Part shown: positions 1 to 9,180 of the stretch, piece after piece
Position numbering within the stretch: the first letter of the stretch is position 1
How the letters are laid out: the number at the start of each line of letters is the position of its first letter
DNA from: Urechidicola vernalis
GTDB lineage: Bacteria > Bacteroidota > Bacteroidia > Flavobacteriales > Flavobacteriaceae
Assembly: GCF_031846385.1 (NCBI RefSeq)
Contig: NZ_JAVRHV010000003.1
Span: 274,842 to 338,841 of the forward strand
Length of the DNA: 64,000 bases
Reading direction: 5' to 3'
The notes under the pieces: model-generated
Told to the model about the DNA's origin: nothing
What the model saw: the letters and a program-made list of their open reading frames with translations, nothing else
The model's database searches: none
Translations under genes and position numbers: made by a program

Positions 1-2
1 CC

Positions 3-1367
3 TTTACAATTGAGGTCTTTGAATTACCTGTAATTCAACCTACCATGATATTTAAAAATTGTGATGAAGATGGAAATCCAGATGGTTTTACAGATTACAA
101 TTTAGAAGAAGCAAATGCTTATATCACTGGCGGAGCAACGGATGTGACAGTAACTTATCATTTAAGTATGGTAGATGCCGATGCAGGCTCAAATGCTGTA
201 AACCCATCACCTTTTAACAATGCCACAGCTGCAACGGTTTATGCAAGAGTAGAAACTATCGATGGCTGTCATAGGGTAAGTACAGTATCTTTAGAAGTTT
301 CAACAACTTCTTTCCCTGCTGGGTACAGTTATACTTTAGAAACTTGTGATAATGATGACACTATAGATGGACTGCATTTATTTGACCTTACTCAAGCTTC
401 ATCTGATATGATTGCTCAGTTCCCATCCGGACAAAATCTTTCGGTGCATTATTATACAAACCAAAACGATGCACAGTTAGAACAGAATGAAATTGTTTCT
501 CAAAGCGATTATATGAGTGAGGCTCCTTTAAACCAAACTTTATATGTCCGTGTAGAAAGCAATGACAATGGCGCTTGCTTTGGAGTAGGTCCTTTCTTAG
601 AATTAATTGTATATGAACGCCCAGAATTTGAAGTGATTTCAGAAGCCGTAGTTTGTTTAAACTTACCGCCAATAATATTAGAAGCCTTTAATCCTAAAGA
701 TGTTTATACGTATGAGTGGACTGATGAGAATAACCAAGTTATTAGTACAGAGGCAACAGTTGAAGTTTCAGTAGGAGGTGTATATACCGTTATTGCTACT
801 TCTGGATTGAATTGTGAATCGTTTCCAAAAACTGTAACAGTGATAGAATCGGATATTGCAATTTTAGACCACGATGATGTCACCATTACAGATGATTCAT
901 CCAATAACACAATTACCATAAATAATGAAAATAACAATTTAGGATTAGGTGATTATGAATTTGCTCTAGATGATGAATTAGGGCCTTTTCAAGATCAATC
1001 ATTATTTGAACAAGTTATGCCCGGTCTGCACACCATTTATGTGCGAGATAAGAACGGTTGTGGATTAGCTATGTTAGAAGTATCCGTAATTGGATTTTCT
1101 AAATTTTTCACTCCAAATAATGACGGACATAACGATACTTGGACCATTTTAGGTGTGAGTCAAGATTTTTATCCAACTTCATTAATCTATATCTATGATA
1201 GATTTGGAAAGATATTAGCAAATGTGGATCCCTTAGGAGAAGGCTGGGATGGCTATTACAATGGAGTTAAACTCCCATCGGACGATTATTGGTTCTCAGT
1301 TCAACTAATTGATACTAACGGTGAAATAAAAAATAGAAAAGGGCATTTTAGTCTTTTAAGAAAATAA
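3..1367 (+). CDS. T9SS type B sorting domain (CHU_C) surface protein, 5' partial
   Basis: The reading frame is open to the left edge of the window (frame of base 3), so this is the C-terminal part of a larger secreted protein. It is rich in Thr, Asn and Asp, with repeated segments around Cys-containing motifs such as CDNDDTIDG and CDEDGNPDG, typical of repeat-built flavobacterial adhesins. The last 90 residues (from about base 1095) carry FFTPNNDGHNDTW, an IYDRFGK segment and WDGYYNG, which are the hallmarks of the gliding-associated CHU_C domain (TIGR04131) that directs export by the type IX secretion system. The T9SS genes gldKLMN lie in the same window at 25.6-30.1 kb. The ligand or surface role cannot be told from this fragment. 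Confidence 0.88.
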   Translation, partial: FTIEVFELPVIQPTMIFKNCDEDGNPDGFTDYNLEEANAYITGGATDVTVTYHLSMVDADAGSNAVNPSPFNNATAATVYARVETIDGCHRVSTVSLEVSTTSFPAGYSYTLETCDNDDTIDGLHLFDLTQASSDMIAQFPSGQNLSVHYYTNQNDAQLEQNEIVSQSDYMSEAPLNQTLYVRVESNDNGACFGVGPFLELIVYERPEFEVISEAVVCLNLPPIILEAFNPKDVYTYEWTDENNQVISTEATVEVSVGGVYTVIATSGLNCESFPKTVTVIESDIAILDHDDVTITDDSSNNTITINNENNNLGLGDYEFALDDELGPFQDQSLFEQVMPGLHTIYVRDKNGCGLAMLEVSVIGFSKFFTPNNDGHNDTWTILGVSQDFYPTSLIYIYDRFGKILANVDPLGEGWDGYYNGVKLPSDDYWFSVQLIDTNGEIKNRKGHFSLLRK

Positions 1368-1412
1368 AACACCACCATAAAGTTACCTTGGAGGTGAGAA
1401 GTTTTATTAAAC
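1365..1412. terminator. weak hairpin between convergent genes
   Basis: Short G+C arms (ACCACC at 1371-1376 and GGAGGT at 1390-1395) flanked by AAAAC and GTTTT lie between two convergent genes. The stem is imperfect, so a terminator role is only plausible. Confidence 0.3.
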
Positions 1413-1418
1413 AATTAT

Positions 1419-2702
1419 TTAGATACTAAAAACGATTGTTGCGATGAATTTAGAATTGTCATTTGTTAAGTAGGCCGCGTCAACCTCGTCATACTGTGGG
1501 TAAAAATCATATGTGCTAGAATAGTTTGCGTCTTCATATGCAAAATCTAATTTTACAAAACCAAAGTTATATCCAAGGCCAACTGAAAAGCCGTTTGTGT
1601 CAAATGATGACGGTGCTCCATTGTAAGGGTTTTGTTGATAATGAAATCCACCTCTTGCACTTAATTGTTTAAATCTCCATTCTGTGCCAAGACGTAGTTC
1701 TGAAGTTCCTCTAAAATCGGTGTCAAAAATTCTGTTTTCTTCACTAAAGTCGTAGTTAGGACTCAGTTCTATTCCGCTATAATTTTTATAAGCATAATCC
1801 AAACTGATCAATCCACTTTGGTTAAAAATATAGGCAAAACTTGCTGTTGTTTTGCTTGGAGACCTCATAGAATAATCGAATCCATTTAAGTTTCCTTCAG
1901 AATAAAATTCCTCGATTAAATTATACCAAGTTGGTGATTGATATGACAGCCCTAAGCGAATATTTTGATTTGGTTTAGAAATAATTCCAATATTAAAAGA
2001 ATAGCCTGTTCCCCAGGTAGAAAGGTCTTCGGAAAGTTGTCCTAATAATCGATTTCCATCATCATCGTGGTTGTCTTCTTCTAAATAAATCGACTGATAA
2101 AAACGAATATCATTTGTTATAAATGATGCTCCGATATAGAGTTTGTCAGAATATTGAGATGCAAATGAAAAAGTGTATTTATCGTTTCTTCCATCTGTGT
2201 AATTATCAAAATACTGACCATCAGAAAACAGATATAAATTATCGAACTCATCATATATAAATGTAGGATAGTTACTATTTCCATTAGCGGCCCACCTACT
2301 TTTGAAATCTTTTTGAGTATTGTAATTGAATGCGAAAGATGTTTTACTCCAATTCGATTGTCCAGTATTAAAAACGAATACACCCCCAATTTGGGAGAAA
2401 TTAGTAAAGTCTCTGGTCACTTTTGTATTGGTTCCATAGTAATTAGAGTTAATGGATTCGTTTCTAAAACTCATAGAGGTAGAAACTTCACTATTTAGAA
2501 AAATAGCTGCTCCAGCCGGATTAATAGTTATAGCGCTTAAGTCTCCACCTAAGGCTCCAAAAGCACCACTCATTCCTCGAAATCGAGCGGTTCCATAATT
2601 ATCGTCACTTGTGAATAATGCACCTAGATCGTTGTATCCCATCGACTGTGAAAAACTAGAAATTGAGCATAGTAATACCGTATAGAAAAATATTTTTTTC
2701 AT
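1419..2702 (-). CDS. FadL/TodX-like outer membrane transporter (hemin receptor type)
   Basis: 427 residues with an N-terminal signal peptide ending near FSQS. The mature start (GYNDLGALFTSDD, then ARFRGMSGAFGALGGDLSAI and NPAG) matches the FadL/OmpP1 family plug region that Bacteroidota annotations often call hemin receptor. The rest is made of alternating aromatic-rich strands, ending in Phe-Ser-Ile, as expected for an outer membrane beta-barrel taking up hydrophobic molecules. The gene sits just downstream of the low-complexity lipoprotein gene (30-base gap) and both probably share a transcript. The substrate is not known; the haem label comes from database habit, not from any motif here. 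Confidence 0.82.
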   Translation of the reverse strand: MKKIFFYTVLLCSISSFSQSMGYNDLGALFTSDDNYGTARFRGMSGAFGALGGDLSAITINPAGAAIFLNSEVSTSMSFRNESINSNYYGTNTKVTRDFTNFSQIGGVFVFNTGQSNWSKTSFAFNYNTQKDFKSRWAANGNSNYPTFIYDEFDNLYLFSDGQYFDNYTDGRNDKYTFSFASQYSDKLYIGASFITNDIRFYQSIYLEEDNHDDDGNRLLGQLSEDLSTWGTGYSFNIGIISKPNQNIRLGLSYQSPTWYNLIEEFYSEGNLNGFDYSMRSPSKTTASFAYIFNQSGLISLDYAYKNYSGIELSPNYDFSEENRIFDTDFRGTSELRLGTEWRFKQLSARGGFHYQQNPYNGAPSSFDTNGFSVGLGYNFGFVKLDFAYEDANYSSTYDFYPQYDEVDAAYLTNDNSKFIATIVFSI

Positions 2703-2731
2703 TTTTAATAAGTTTTAAATCAGGATTGTAC

Positions 2732-3952
2732 TTAGTTATTTCTTCGGCCTCCACCAGCTCTTCCAGATGAAACGCCAGATGACCTGCTTGAGGAACTTGA
2801 TGATCTAGTACTAGTACTTCTACTGCTCGAAGAAGACCTTGAAGAAGAACTAGTTCTTGTTGAAGAACTTCGACTTGTTGTTGAAGGTCTACTATAGGTT
2901 GCTCTTGAGGAAGAAGAATTAGAACTACTATTTCTTATAACTCTTGAGCTCGTGCCTCTGTTCGATGAATAACTAGAAGGTCTACTAGAGTAACTTCTTG
3001 AAGCGCTAGCTACTCTGTTAGAATTGCTTGGTGATCTATGTGGATTAGAAATAATTCTTTTCGAGTTAGAAGGCCTGCTATTAGAGTTTCTTACAATGCT
3101 TCTAGACGAAGAGTTTGCTGTTCTAGTTCCAGCCGCTCTATTGTTTGATCCAGATACAGTTCTGCCTTTGGAAGAACTTAATTTAGAAGTTCTGGTGTTT
3201 GATGTGGATGCAACACGTCTGTTACTATTTGTACCGTTTAAAATATCAGAAACAGATCTGGTTCTAGCGCTTGTTCCAGTCCTTCTGCCGTTAGATGCTA
3301 CAGCATTTCTAGTTGAATTTGTATTGTTAGCTACATTTCTTCTGCCGTAATTTCCTCCTGTATTATAAGAGTCTCTTCTACCATAAGAATCGTATGGCCT
3401 ATAATACGGTGGGTAGCCTCCATAGTAAGGTGGGTAACCACCCCAATAAGGCGGGTATCCTCCCCAATATGGTGGGTATCCTCCCCAATACGGTGGATAA
3501 CCTCCCCAGTATGGTGGATAATAACCTCCATAATAACCACCATAGAAACCTCCATAATAACCATAGCCCATTCCAACTCCAAAACTAAAACTTATTTGAA
3601 CATCGGAAGAATAACCCCATGGCGCATTTGATTCTACATACACGTATTGTGTGCCGGTACTATCTGCAACAGCATATTGATCATCATAATATAAATCGTC
3701 GACATCTGTAATTAAATCTCCATCTTCCATTGCTCCATATTCTTCAACTTTTTGAGCAAAATAGATCTCGGCTTCAGTTGGTTGCCTTGTTTCTAAAACA
3801 ATAACATCGGCATTCTGGGTAGTGTAAATTCCGTCTAAATCATTGTAAACACTTTCATAAGATCCACAAGAAACAAGTATGAGAGATGAAACTAGGAGGA
3901 GTCCAAGTCCGTGATTTTTGAATTTAATATTGTAAAAAACTTTCATAATCAT
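2732..3952 (-). CDS. low-complexity lipoprotein with PPYWGGY repeats and a Ser/Arg tail
   Basis: 406 residues. A lipoprotein signal (LILVSC, Cys29; an alternative Met3 start is equally good) is followed by an acidic region (about 30-110), a Gly/Tyr region (125-145), tandem PPYWGGY heptads (146-187) and a long basic tail very rich in Ser, Arg, Thr and Asn, ending GGRRNN. No catalytic domain is visible. Similar proteins occur in flavobacteria in this same position next to the FadL-like gene and proS, so it is a real gene despite its composition. Function unknown; composition suggests a surface or envelope-associated protein that binds polymers, but that is inference. Confidence 0.75.
   Translation of the reverse strand: MIMKVFYNIKFKNHGLGLLLVSSLILVSCGSYESVYNDLDGIYTTQNADVIVLETRQPTEAEIYFAQKVEEYGAMEDGDLITDVDDLYYDDQYAVADSTGTQYVYVESNAPWGYSSDVQISFSFGVGMGYGYYGGFYGGYYGGYYPPYWGGYPPYWGGYPPYWGGYPPYWGGYPPYYGGYPPYYRPYDSYGRRDSYNTGGNYGRRNVANNTNSTRNAVASNGRRTGTSARTRSVSDILNGTNSNRRVASTSNTRTSKLSSSKGRTVSGSNNRAAGTRTANSSSRSIVRNSNSRPSNSKRIISNPHRSPSNSNRVASASRSYSSRPSSYSSNRGTSSRVIRNSSSNSSSSRATYSRPSTTSRSSSTRTSSSSRSSSSSRSTSTRSSSSSSRSSGVSSGRAGGGRRNN
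3392..3517 (-). repeat. 21-bp tandem repeats encoding PPYWGGY
   Basis: Six in-frame 21-base units encode four PPYWGGY heptads followed by PPYYGGY and PPYYRPY. Units are nearly identical in DNA, so copy number may vary between strains. They lie within the lipoprotein gene and have no spacers, so they are not CRISPR. Confidence 0.85.
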
Positions 3953-4048
3953 AGAGTTTTTTTATGTCGAACTACTAAAAATAAGTAGTTTTGTCGAAAT
4001 TATAATAATATTATCATTAACACAATATTTGTGCCAAACTTTTAAGGG

Positions 4049-5521
4049 ATGAGTAAGAAATTGACAACGAGAGAAGAAGACTATTCTAAATGGTATAATG
4101 AATTGGTTGTAAAGGCCGATCTTGCAGAAAACTCAGGAGTGAGAGGATGTATGGTTATAAAGCCTTATGGTTATGCTATTTGGGAAAAAATGCAGGCTGA
4201 GTTGGATAGGATGTTTAAAGAAACAGGACATGAAAACGCATATTTTCCAATTTTTATTCCAAAGTCCTACTTTTCTAAAGAAGCGAGTCACGTTGATGGA
4301 TTTGCCAAAGAATGTGCAGTTGTAACTCATTATAGGTTGAAAAACGATGAAGACGGAAAAGTTGTAGTTGATGAAAAAGCGAAGTTAGAGGAAGAGTTAA
4401 TTGTTCGTCCTACTTCAGAAACAATTATTTGGGATACTTACAGAAAATGGATTGAGTCTTATAGAGATTTACCGATTCTTGTTAATCAATGGGCAAATGT
4501 GGTCCGTTGGGAAATGAGAACACGGTTGTTTTTAAGAACGGCTGAGTTTTTATGGCAAGAAGGGCATACTGCGCATGCTACTGAAGTGGAAGCAATTGAA
4601 GAGTCTAAACAAATGCAAGAGGTGTATGCAACCTTTGCAGAGAAATTCATGGCAATGCCAGTTATAAAAGGTTCTAAATCTGAAAGCGAACGTTTTGCAG
4701 GGGCATTAGAAACCTATACTATTGAGGCGTTAATGCAGGATGGAAAAGCGTTACAAGCTGGAACTTCACACTTTTTAGGTCAAAATTTTGCAAAAGCATT
4801 TGACGTTCAGTTTACATCTAAGGAAGGAAAGAGAGAACATGTATGGGCTACCTCTTGGGGAGTATCTACTCGATTAATGGGTGCATTGGTAATGACACAT
4901 TCAGATGATAAAGGATTGGTATTACCTCCTAATTTGGCTCCTATACAAGTTGTAATTGTTCCTATTTACAGAAAAGATGAACAATTAGATGCGATTACAG
5001 AAAAGGTAAACGAACTTACTAAAGAGCTTAGAGCAAAAGGTATTTCTGTGAAGTATGATAAGAGAGATACGCATAAGCCTGGATGGAAATTTGCAGAATA
5101 TGAATTAAAGGGAGTTCCATTGAGAATTGCGATGGGGCCTAGAGATTTAGAAAATGGAACGTTGGAGATTGCTAGAAGGGATACTTTAGAAAAGCAGACA
5201 ATTGCAATTGATGAAACAGTAGATTTTGTAGCATCGAATTTAAAGCAAATGCAAGATGATTTATTTAACAAGGCGTTAGATTATAGAGAAAACCATATTT
5301 CAGAAGTAAATTCATTTGATGAGTTTAAGGAGGTCTTAGAAAGTAAAGGAGGATTTGTATCTGCGCATTGGGATGGAACTATAGAAACCGAAGAAAAAAT
5401 AAAAGATTTAACGAAGGCAACAATAAGATGTATCCCTAATGATACGGTTATAGAAGAGGGTATATGTGTGTTTTCAGGTAAGAAATCTGACAGAAGAGTT
5501 CTTTTTGCAAAAGCATATTAA
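4049..5521 (+). CDS. proS: prolyl-tRNA synthetase
   Basis: 490 residues, the short eukaryote/archaea-like ProRS type without the bacterial editing insertion. Class II motifs are visible: motif 1 region around KPYGYAIWEKMQ, motif 2 as RWEMRTRLFLRTAEFLWQEGHTAHA, and motif 3 as WGVSTRLMGALVMTHSD. The C-terminal half has the anticodon-binding fold (VVIVPIYRKDE onward) and a C-terminal zinc-type tail ending VLFAKAY. It attaches proline to tRNA-Pro in the cytoplasm. It is divergent from the lipoprotein gene, with a -7-like element AATATTTG at 4024-4031, and is followed by tRNA-Glu under its own promoter. Confidence 0.97.
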   Translation: MSKKLTTREEDYSKWYNELVVKADLAENSGVRGCMVIKPYGYAIWEKMQAELDRMFKETGHENAYFPIFIPKSYFSKEASHVDGFAKECAVVTHYRLKNDEDGKVVVDEKAKLEEELIVRPTSETIIWDTYRKWIESYRDLPILVNQWANVVRWEMRTRLFLRTAEFLWQEGHTAHATEVEAIEESKQMQEVYATFAEKFMAMPVIKGSKSESERFAGALETYTIEALMQDGKALQAGTSHFLGQNFAKAFDVQFTSKEGKREHVWATSWGVSTRLMGALVMTHSDDKGLVLPPNLAPIQVVIVPIYRKDEQLDAITEKVNELTKELRAKGISVKYDKRDTHKPGWKFAEYELKGVPLRIAMGPRDLENGTLEIARRDTLEKQTIAIDETVDFVASNLKQMQDDLFNKALDYRENHISEVNSFDEFKEVLESKGGFVSAHWDGTIETEEKIKDLTKATIRCIPNDTVIEEGICVFSGKKSDRRVLFAKAY

Positions 5522-5538
5522 AAAAAATAAAAAAAAAC

Positions 5539-5568
5539 TTTGCGATTTTAAAAAAGGTTGTATATTTG
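5539..5568 (+). promoter_or_regulatory. promoter of tRNA-Glu
   Basis: TTTG at 5539-5542 and TATATTTG at 5561-5568 with an 18-base spacer match the Bacteroidota housekeeping promoter (-33 TTTG, -7 TAnnTTTG). An A-rich tract precedes it, as in strong stable-RNA promoters. Confidence 0.75.
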
Positions 5569-5596
5569 CAACCGCTAAGGAAAAGAAATAAATAAT

Positions 5597-5668
5597 GGTC
5601 CGTTCGTCTAGGGGTTAGGACGCCAGGTTTTCATCCTGGTAACAGGGGTTCGATTCCCCTACGGACTA
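5597..5668 (+). tRNA. tRNA-Glu (anticodon TTC)
   Basis: A full cloverleaf can be drawn: acceptor GGTCCGT with ACGGACT, D-loop with GGGGTTAGGA, anticodon stem CCAGG/CCTGG around the loop TTTTCAT (anticodon TTC), and T-arm AGGGG-TTCGATT-CCCCT. The 3' CCA is not encoded. It lies 26 bases before rpsT and is probably transcribed with it. Confidence 0.95.
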
Positions 5669-5694
5669 CAAGTTTTTTAAACAAATTAATTGAA

Positions 5695-5946
5695 ATGGCA
5701 AATCACAAGTCAGCATTAAAGAGAATTAGAAGTAACCGAGTTAAGCAGTTGAGAAATAAGTATCAGCACAAAACAACTCGTAACGCAGTTAGAGACTTAC
5801 GTGCTACAACTGACAAGAAAGAGGCTGAGGCATTATTGCCAAAAGTAGCTGCAATGTTGGATAAATTGGCGAAGAACAATGTTATCCACAAGAACAAAGC
5901 AGGGAACTTAAAGTCTAAATTAACGAAGCAGGTAGCAGCGTTATAA
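5695..5946 (+). CDS. rpsT: 30S ribosomal protein S20
   Basis: 83 residues, highly basic, starting MANHKSALKRIRSN as S20 proteins do, with the typical helical Lys/Arg/Ala-rich body (KNVIHKNKAGNLKSKL). It binds 16S rRNA early in 30S assembly. It lies downstream of tRNA-Glu with no obvious promoter of its own and is followed by a strong hairpin terminator. Confidence 0.96.
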   Translation: MANHKSALKRIRSNRVKQLRNKYQHKTTRNAVRDLRATTDKKEAEALLPKVAAMLDKLAKNNVIHKNKAGNLKSKLTKQVAAL

Positions 5947-5967
5947 GAAACTTCTTAAAGGAATTTA

Positions 5968-6000
5968 AAAACCGTTCAATTTTTTGAACGGTTTTTTTTG
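5968..6000. terminator. bidirectional terminator between rpsT and rodA
   Basis: Inverted repeat AAACCGTTCAA / TTGAACGGTTT followed by a T run on the plus strand and an A run (T run on the minus strand) on the other side. It serves rpsT and the convergent rodA. Confidence 0.85.
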
Positions 6001-6034
6001 TGTCTAATAGTTTGGAGTAAAGAAAAACCACAGT

Positions 6035-7324
6035 TTACCATTCATACGCTCTATTGGCGTCGAGTCTAATAAATACGAAAAGAAGCAAGGTGAATCCCCA
6101 AAGAGATGATCCGCCATAACTAAAAAAGGGCAGGGGTATTCCAATAGTTGGTAGTATACCGATTACCATTCCAATATTTACTAAAAAGTGGAAAAAGAAA
6201 ATGGCGGCAATACTATAGCCATATACCCGACTAAAGGTTGTTTTTTGGCGCTCTGCGATCTTCAATATCCTTAAAATGAAGATAACGAAGAGAACGATAA
6301 CTAGAACGCCACCTACAAATCCCCATTCTTCTCCTACGGTACTAAATATATAATCTGTATCTTGTTCTGGAACAAATTTTCCCTGAGTACGATCTCCTTC
6401 TAAATAGCCCTTACCAAAAAAACCCCCAGAAGCAATTGTTTTTATTGACTGGTCTGTATTGTAACCCGTTTGTTGGGTATCAGTTGTTTTTCCTAATACA
6501 ATATTAAAACGATCCCTATGTCTTTGCTCAAATACATTATTAAAGATTGGGTTGATACTTAATATATAAAGACAGGTGATAAATAAAAGGCCAGTGAGTT
6601 GAATCCAGTGATGTTTTAGGTAGTTCTTTTTATAAGTAGCTGTATATGCAATAAAGGCTAAAAATAGAATTACACAGACATAAATCATTATTGGAATAGA
6701 TGCGTAATAACCGAATTTTATGGTTAGTAGAAACAAGGCAATGGCAATTATACCCAATACAAAATAGTAAGCAGGAAGTCCTTCTCTATAAAAAACAAAA
6801 AGAAACGCTAGGTATACCAAACCTGAACCAGGATCGGGTTGCAGCGTTATTAAAAATGCTGGAAATAAAATTATAAATAGGGCTTTGATATGGTTTTTAA
6901 ACGGTTTAAAGGTAAAAGCATTGTCGCTTAAAAGTTTTGCAACTGCAAGGGCGGTAAAAGCTTTTGCAAATTCAGTTGGCTGCAATGTAAAACTACCAAT
7001 AGCATACCACGATTTTGCTCCATTGATATTTTTTCCAAAAAGAAACAAACCTAACAAGGAAAGAATTGCGGCGAGGTAAAAAAGAGATGAAAAGCGCTCA
7101 TAAAAGCGGGTTTCTATGAATAAAACAATAGTTATAATAGGAATGGTAAGTCCAATCCAAATTAATTGTTTACCGTATCTCGAGGAAAAATCTAAAATTT
7201 CTGTATGAATTTCTGAAGTTGATGCAGCATAAATATTAAGCCAGCCAATAAATACCAAAGCGGCATAAATGATAACTAACCAAAAGTCGACTCCTTTAAA
7301 TATGTTATTTTTTTCCCTCTGCAC
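6035..7324 (-). CDS. rodA: peptidoglycan glycosyltransferase RodA
   Basis: 429 residues with about ten membrane helices, SEDS family (RodA/FtsW/SpoVE). Signature segments include WYAIGSFTLQPTEFAKAF, DPGSGLVYLAF and the C-terminal LPTIGIPLPFFSYGGSS. SEDS proteins polymerise lipid II into glycan strands and pair with a class B PBP. The gene overlaps the 3' end of mrdA (its PBP2 partner) by 20 bases, indicating translational coupling, and is last in the mre cluster. Confidence 0.95.
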   Translation of the reverse strand: MQREKNNIFKGVDFWLVIIYAALVFIGWLNIYAASTSEIHTEILDFSSRYGKQLIWIGLTIPIITIVLFIETRFYERFSSLFYLAAILSLLGLFLFGKNINGAKSWYAIGSFTLQPTEFAKAFTALAVAKLLSDNAFTFKPFKNHIKALFIILFPAFLITLQPDPGSGLVYLAFLFVFYREGLPAYYFVLGIIAIALFLLTIKFGYYASIPIMIYVCVILFLAFIAYTATYKKNYLKHHWIQLTGLLFITCLYILSINPIFNNVFEQRHRDRFNIVLGKTTDTQQTGYNTDQSIKTIASGGFFGKGYLEGDRTQGKFVPEQDTDYIFSTVGEEWGFVGGVLVIVLFVIFILRILKIAERQKTTFSRVYGYSIAAIFFFHFLVNIGMVIGILPTIGIPLPFFSYGGSSLWGFTLLLFVFIRLDANRAYEW

Positions 7325-9179
7325 GGTATAAACTATCTAGTTGACTGTTATATTCTTCCTGAAGACTTCCATTAAACATTCTTTCCTCCAAATATTTTCT
7401 GTTTGTGTCGCCTTTTAAATACTTTTCAATCATTAAAGTTGCAATTGGTCCCGCCCAACGAGAACCCCAATAGCCATTTTCAACAAATACGGCAATCGCA
7501 ATTTTCGGATCATCCTTTGGTGCAAACGCGATAAAAATAGAATGATCTGTTAATTGAGTTCTTTCACCGTTTATATTTGCAAAATTTTCAGCTGTTCCAG
7601 TTTTTCCACATATTTCTATGTCACTAACTCTAGATGCGTAGGCCGTTCCATCGGGATGATTAAAAACATCGGATAAACCTTCAATTATTGGTTCAAAATG
7701 TTCTTTATCTATGGTAGTGACATGTTTTGTAGTGAATTTTTTATCTAATTCTTGTCCTTCAATATTTTTAACAATATGGGGTGTGTAATAATAACCTCTA
7801 TTTGCAATTGCGGCCGTCATATTTGCCAATTGAATAGGTGTAGTTATAACTTCTCCCTGTCCAATAGCATTTGAAATTGTGTAAGTTGATGCCCATCTTT
7901 TAGAGGGGTACCATCTGTCATAATAATCACCATCCGGAATTAAACCTTTCTGTCCACTTGGTAAGTCATAGCCTAGAAAATTACCCAATCCAAAACTCTT
8001 AGAATGCTCGCTCCAGGCATCCATTCCATCTTGAACCTTGTCATATTTATTTAGAATTTTTAAATATGTACTAGCAAAATAGGCGTTACACGAGGTGTAA
8101 ATTCCAAAGTTCAATTTAACCTTACTTGCATGTGGATGACAACCCATTTTATTTCTTGGTCCATATCGAAAACCATGATTACAGGTAACCATTGTATTTT
8201 CGTCTATTACGCCTTCTTGCAAGCCAATAAGTCCTGTAATGATTTTAAATGGAGAGCCTGGAGGATATTGAGCCTGTAATCCTCTATCGTACATTGGCTT
8301 GCTAATGGTATCTCCAAAGAAAATTGAAGAATTTTTAGATCTAATTCTTCCTACCATTTTATTTGGATCGTAAGTGGGAGCGCTAACAAGAGCAAGAATT
8401 TCGCCACTTGAAGGTTCAATCGCAACGATTCCACCTCGCTTATTTGTCATTAATTGATCTCCATATTGTTGAAGAACCGCATCTAGCGAAAGCGTTAAGT
8501 CTTTACCAGGAGAAGACAGTGAATCGTAAAGTCCTTCTTTGTAAGATCCAATTTCTCTGTTAAATCTGTCCTTTTGAATTCGTTTTACGCCCTTTTCACC
8601 TCTTAAGGTGTTCTCGTAAACTCGCTCAACTCCCATATGTCCAATCAATTCTCCTTGTTGGTAGTATGGATTGTCTTTAATTTTGTTTTCATTTACCTCA
8701 CTTAAATAGCCAACAATATTCGCTGCAGTTTTCATCGGGTATTTTCTAATGGACCTTTTTTGAATATAAAAGCCTTTATATTTGTGAAGTTTCTCTTGTA
8801 ATGGACCGTAATCTTCCTTAGAAACTTGTCCTATAAATACATGTGGTAGCCAAGTAGAATACTTTTTTGCTTTATTGAATTGTTTAAGGAATGTCGCTTT
8901 GTCAATTTTTAAAAGAGAACAAAATTCTATAGTGTCTAATGGTTTAACTTCTTTTGGAATTACCATAACGTCATAGGCTTGCTCATTAGCAACTAATAAT
9001 TCAAGGTTTCTATCGTATATATAGCCCCTTTCAGGATAGTCGTAAATTCTTTTGATAGAAGCATTATTTAAGGGAGAAGTTTGGTAAGGATTGTCTAATA
9101 CTTGTAAATAAAAAAGACGGCCTATAAATATAACGCCGACTAGAATTACCGAAATATAGAGTAATGCTCCTTTTTGCAC
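7305..9179 (-). CDS. mrdA: penicillin-binding protein 2 (elongation transpeptidase)
   Basis: 624 residues: an N-terminal membrane anchor, the PBP dimerisation region (RGYIYDRNLELLVANE onward) and a transpeptidase domain with SPFK (nucleophile Ser about residue 309), SCN and KTGTAE (about residue 526). It cross-links peptidoglycan during cell elongation with RodA, MreC and MreD. It follows mreD with one base between the genes and overlaps rodA, so the five genes form one unit. Confidence 0.95.
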   Translation of the reverse strand: MQKGALLYISVILVGVIFIGRLFYLQVLDNPYQTSPLNNASIKRIYDYPERGYIYDRNLELLVANEQAYDVMVIPKEVKPLDTIEFCSLLKIDKATFLKQFNKAKKYSTWLPHVFIGQVSKEDYGPLQEKLHKYKGFYIQKRSIRKYPMKTAANIVGYLSEVNENKIKDNPYYQQGELIGHMGVERVYENTLRGEKGVKRIQKDRFNREIGSYKEGLYDSLSSPGKDLTLSLDAVLQQYGDQLMTNKRGGIVAIEPSSGEILALVSAPTYDPNKMVGRIRSKNSSIFFGDTISKPMYDRGLQAQYPPGSPFKIITGLIGLQEGVIDENTMVTCNHGFRYGPRNKMGCHPHASKVKLNFGIYTSCNAYFASTYLKILNKYDKVQDGMDAWSEHSKSFGLGNFLGYDLPSGQKGLIPDGDYYDRWYPSKRWASTYTISNAIGQGEVITTPIQLANMTAAIANRGYYYTPHIVKNIEGQELDKKFTTKHVTTIDKEHFEPIIEGLSDVFNHPDGTAYASRVSDIEICGKTGTAENFANINGERTQLTDHSIFIAFAPKDDPKIAIAVFVENGYWGSRWAGPIATLMIEKYLKGDTNRKYLEERMFNGSLQEEYNSQLDSLYRAEGKK

Positions 9180-9180
9180 T

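Noticed and set aside
3392..3517. Regular short repeats resembling a CRISPR array
   Set aside because: The units are contiguous in-frame 21-mers without spacers.
3331..3588. Open frames on both strands across the PPYWGGY repeats
   Set aside because: They are by-products of the repeat's biased composition; the lipoprotein frame has a signal sequence and lipobox.
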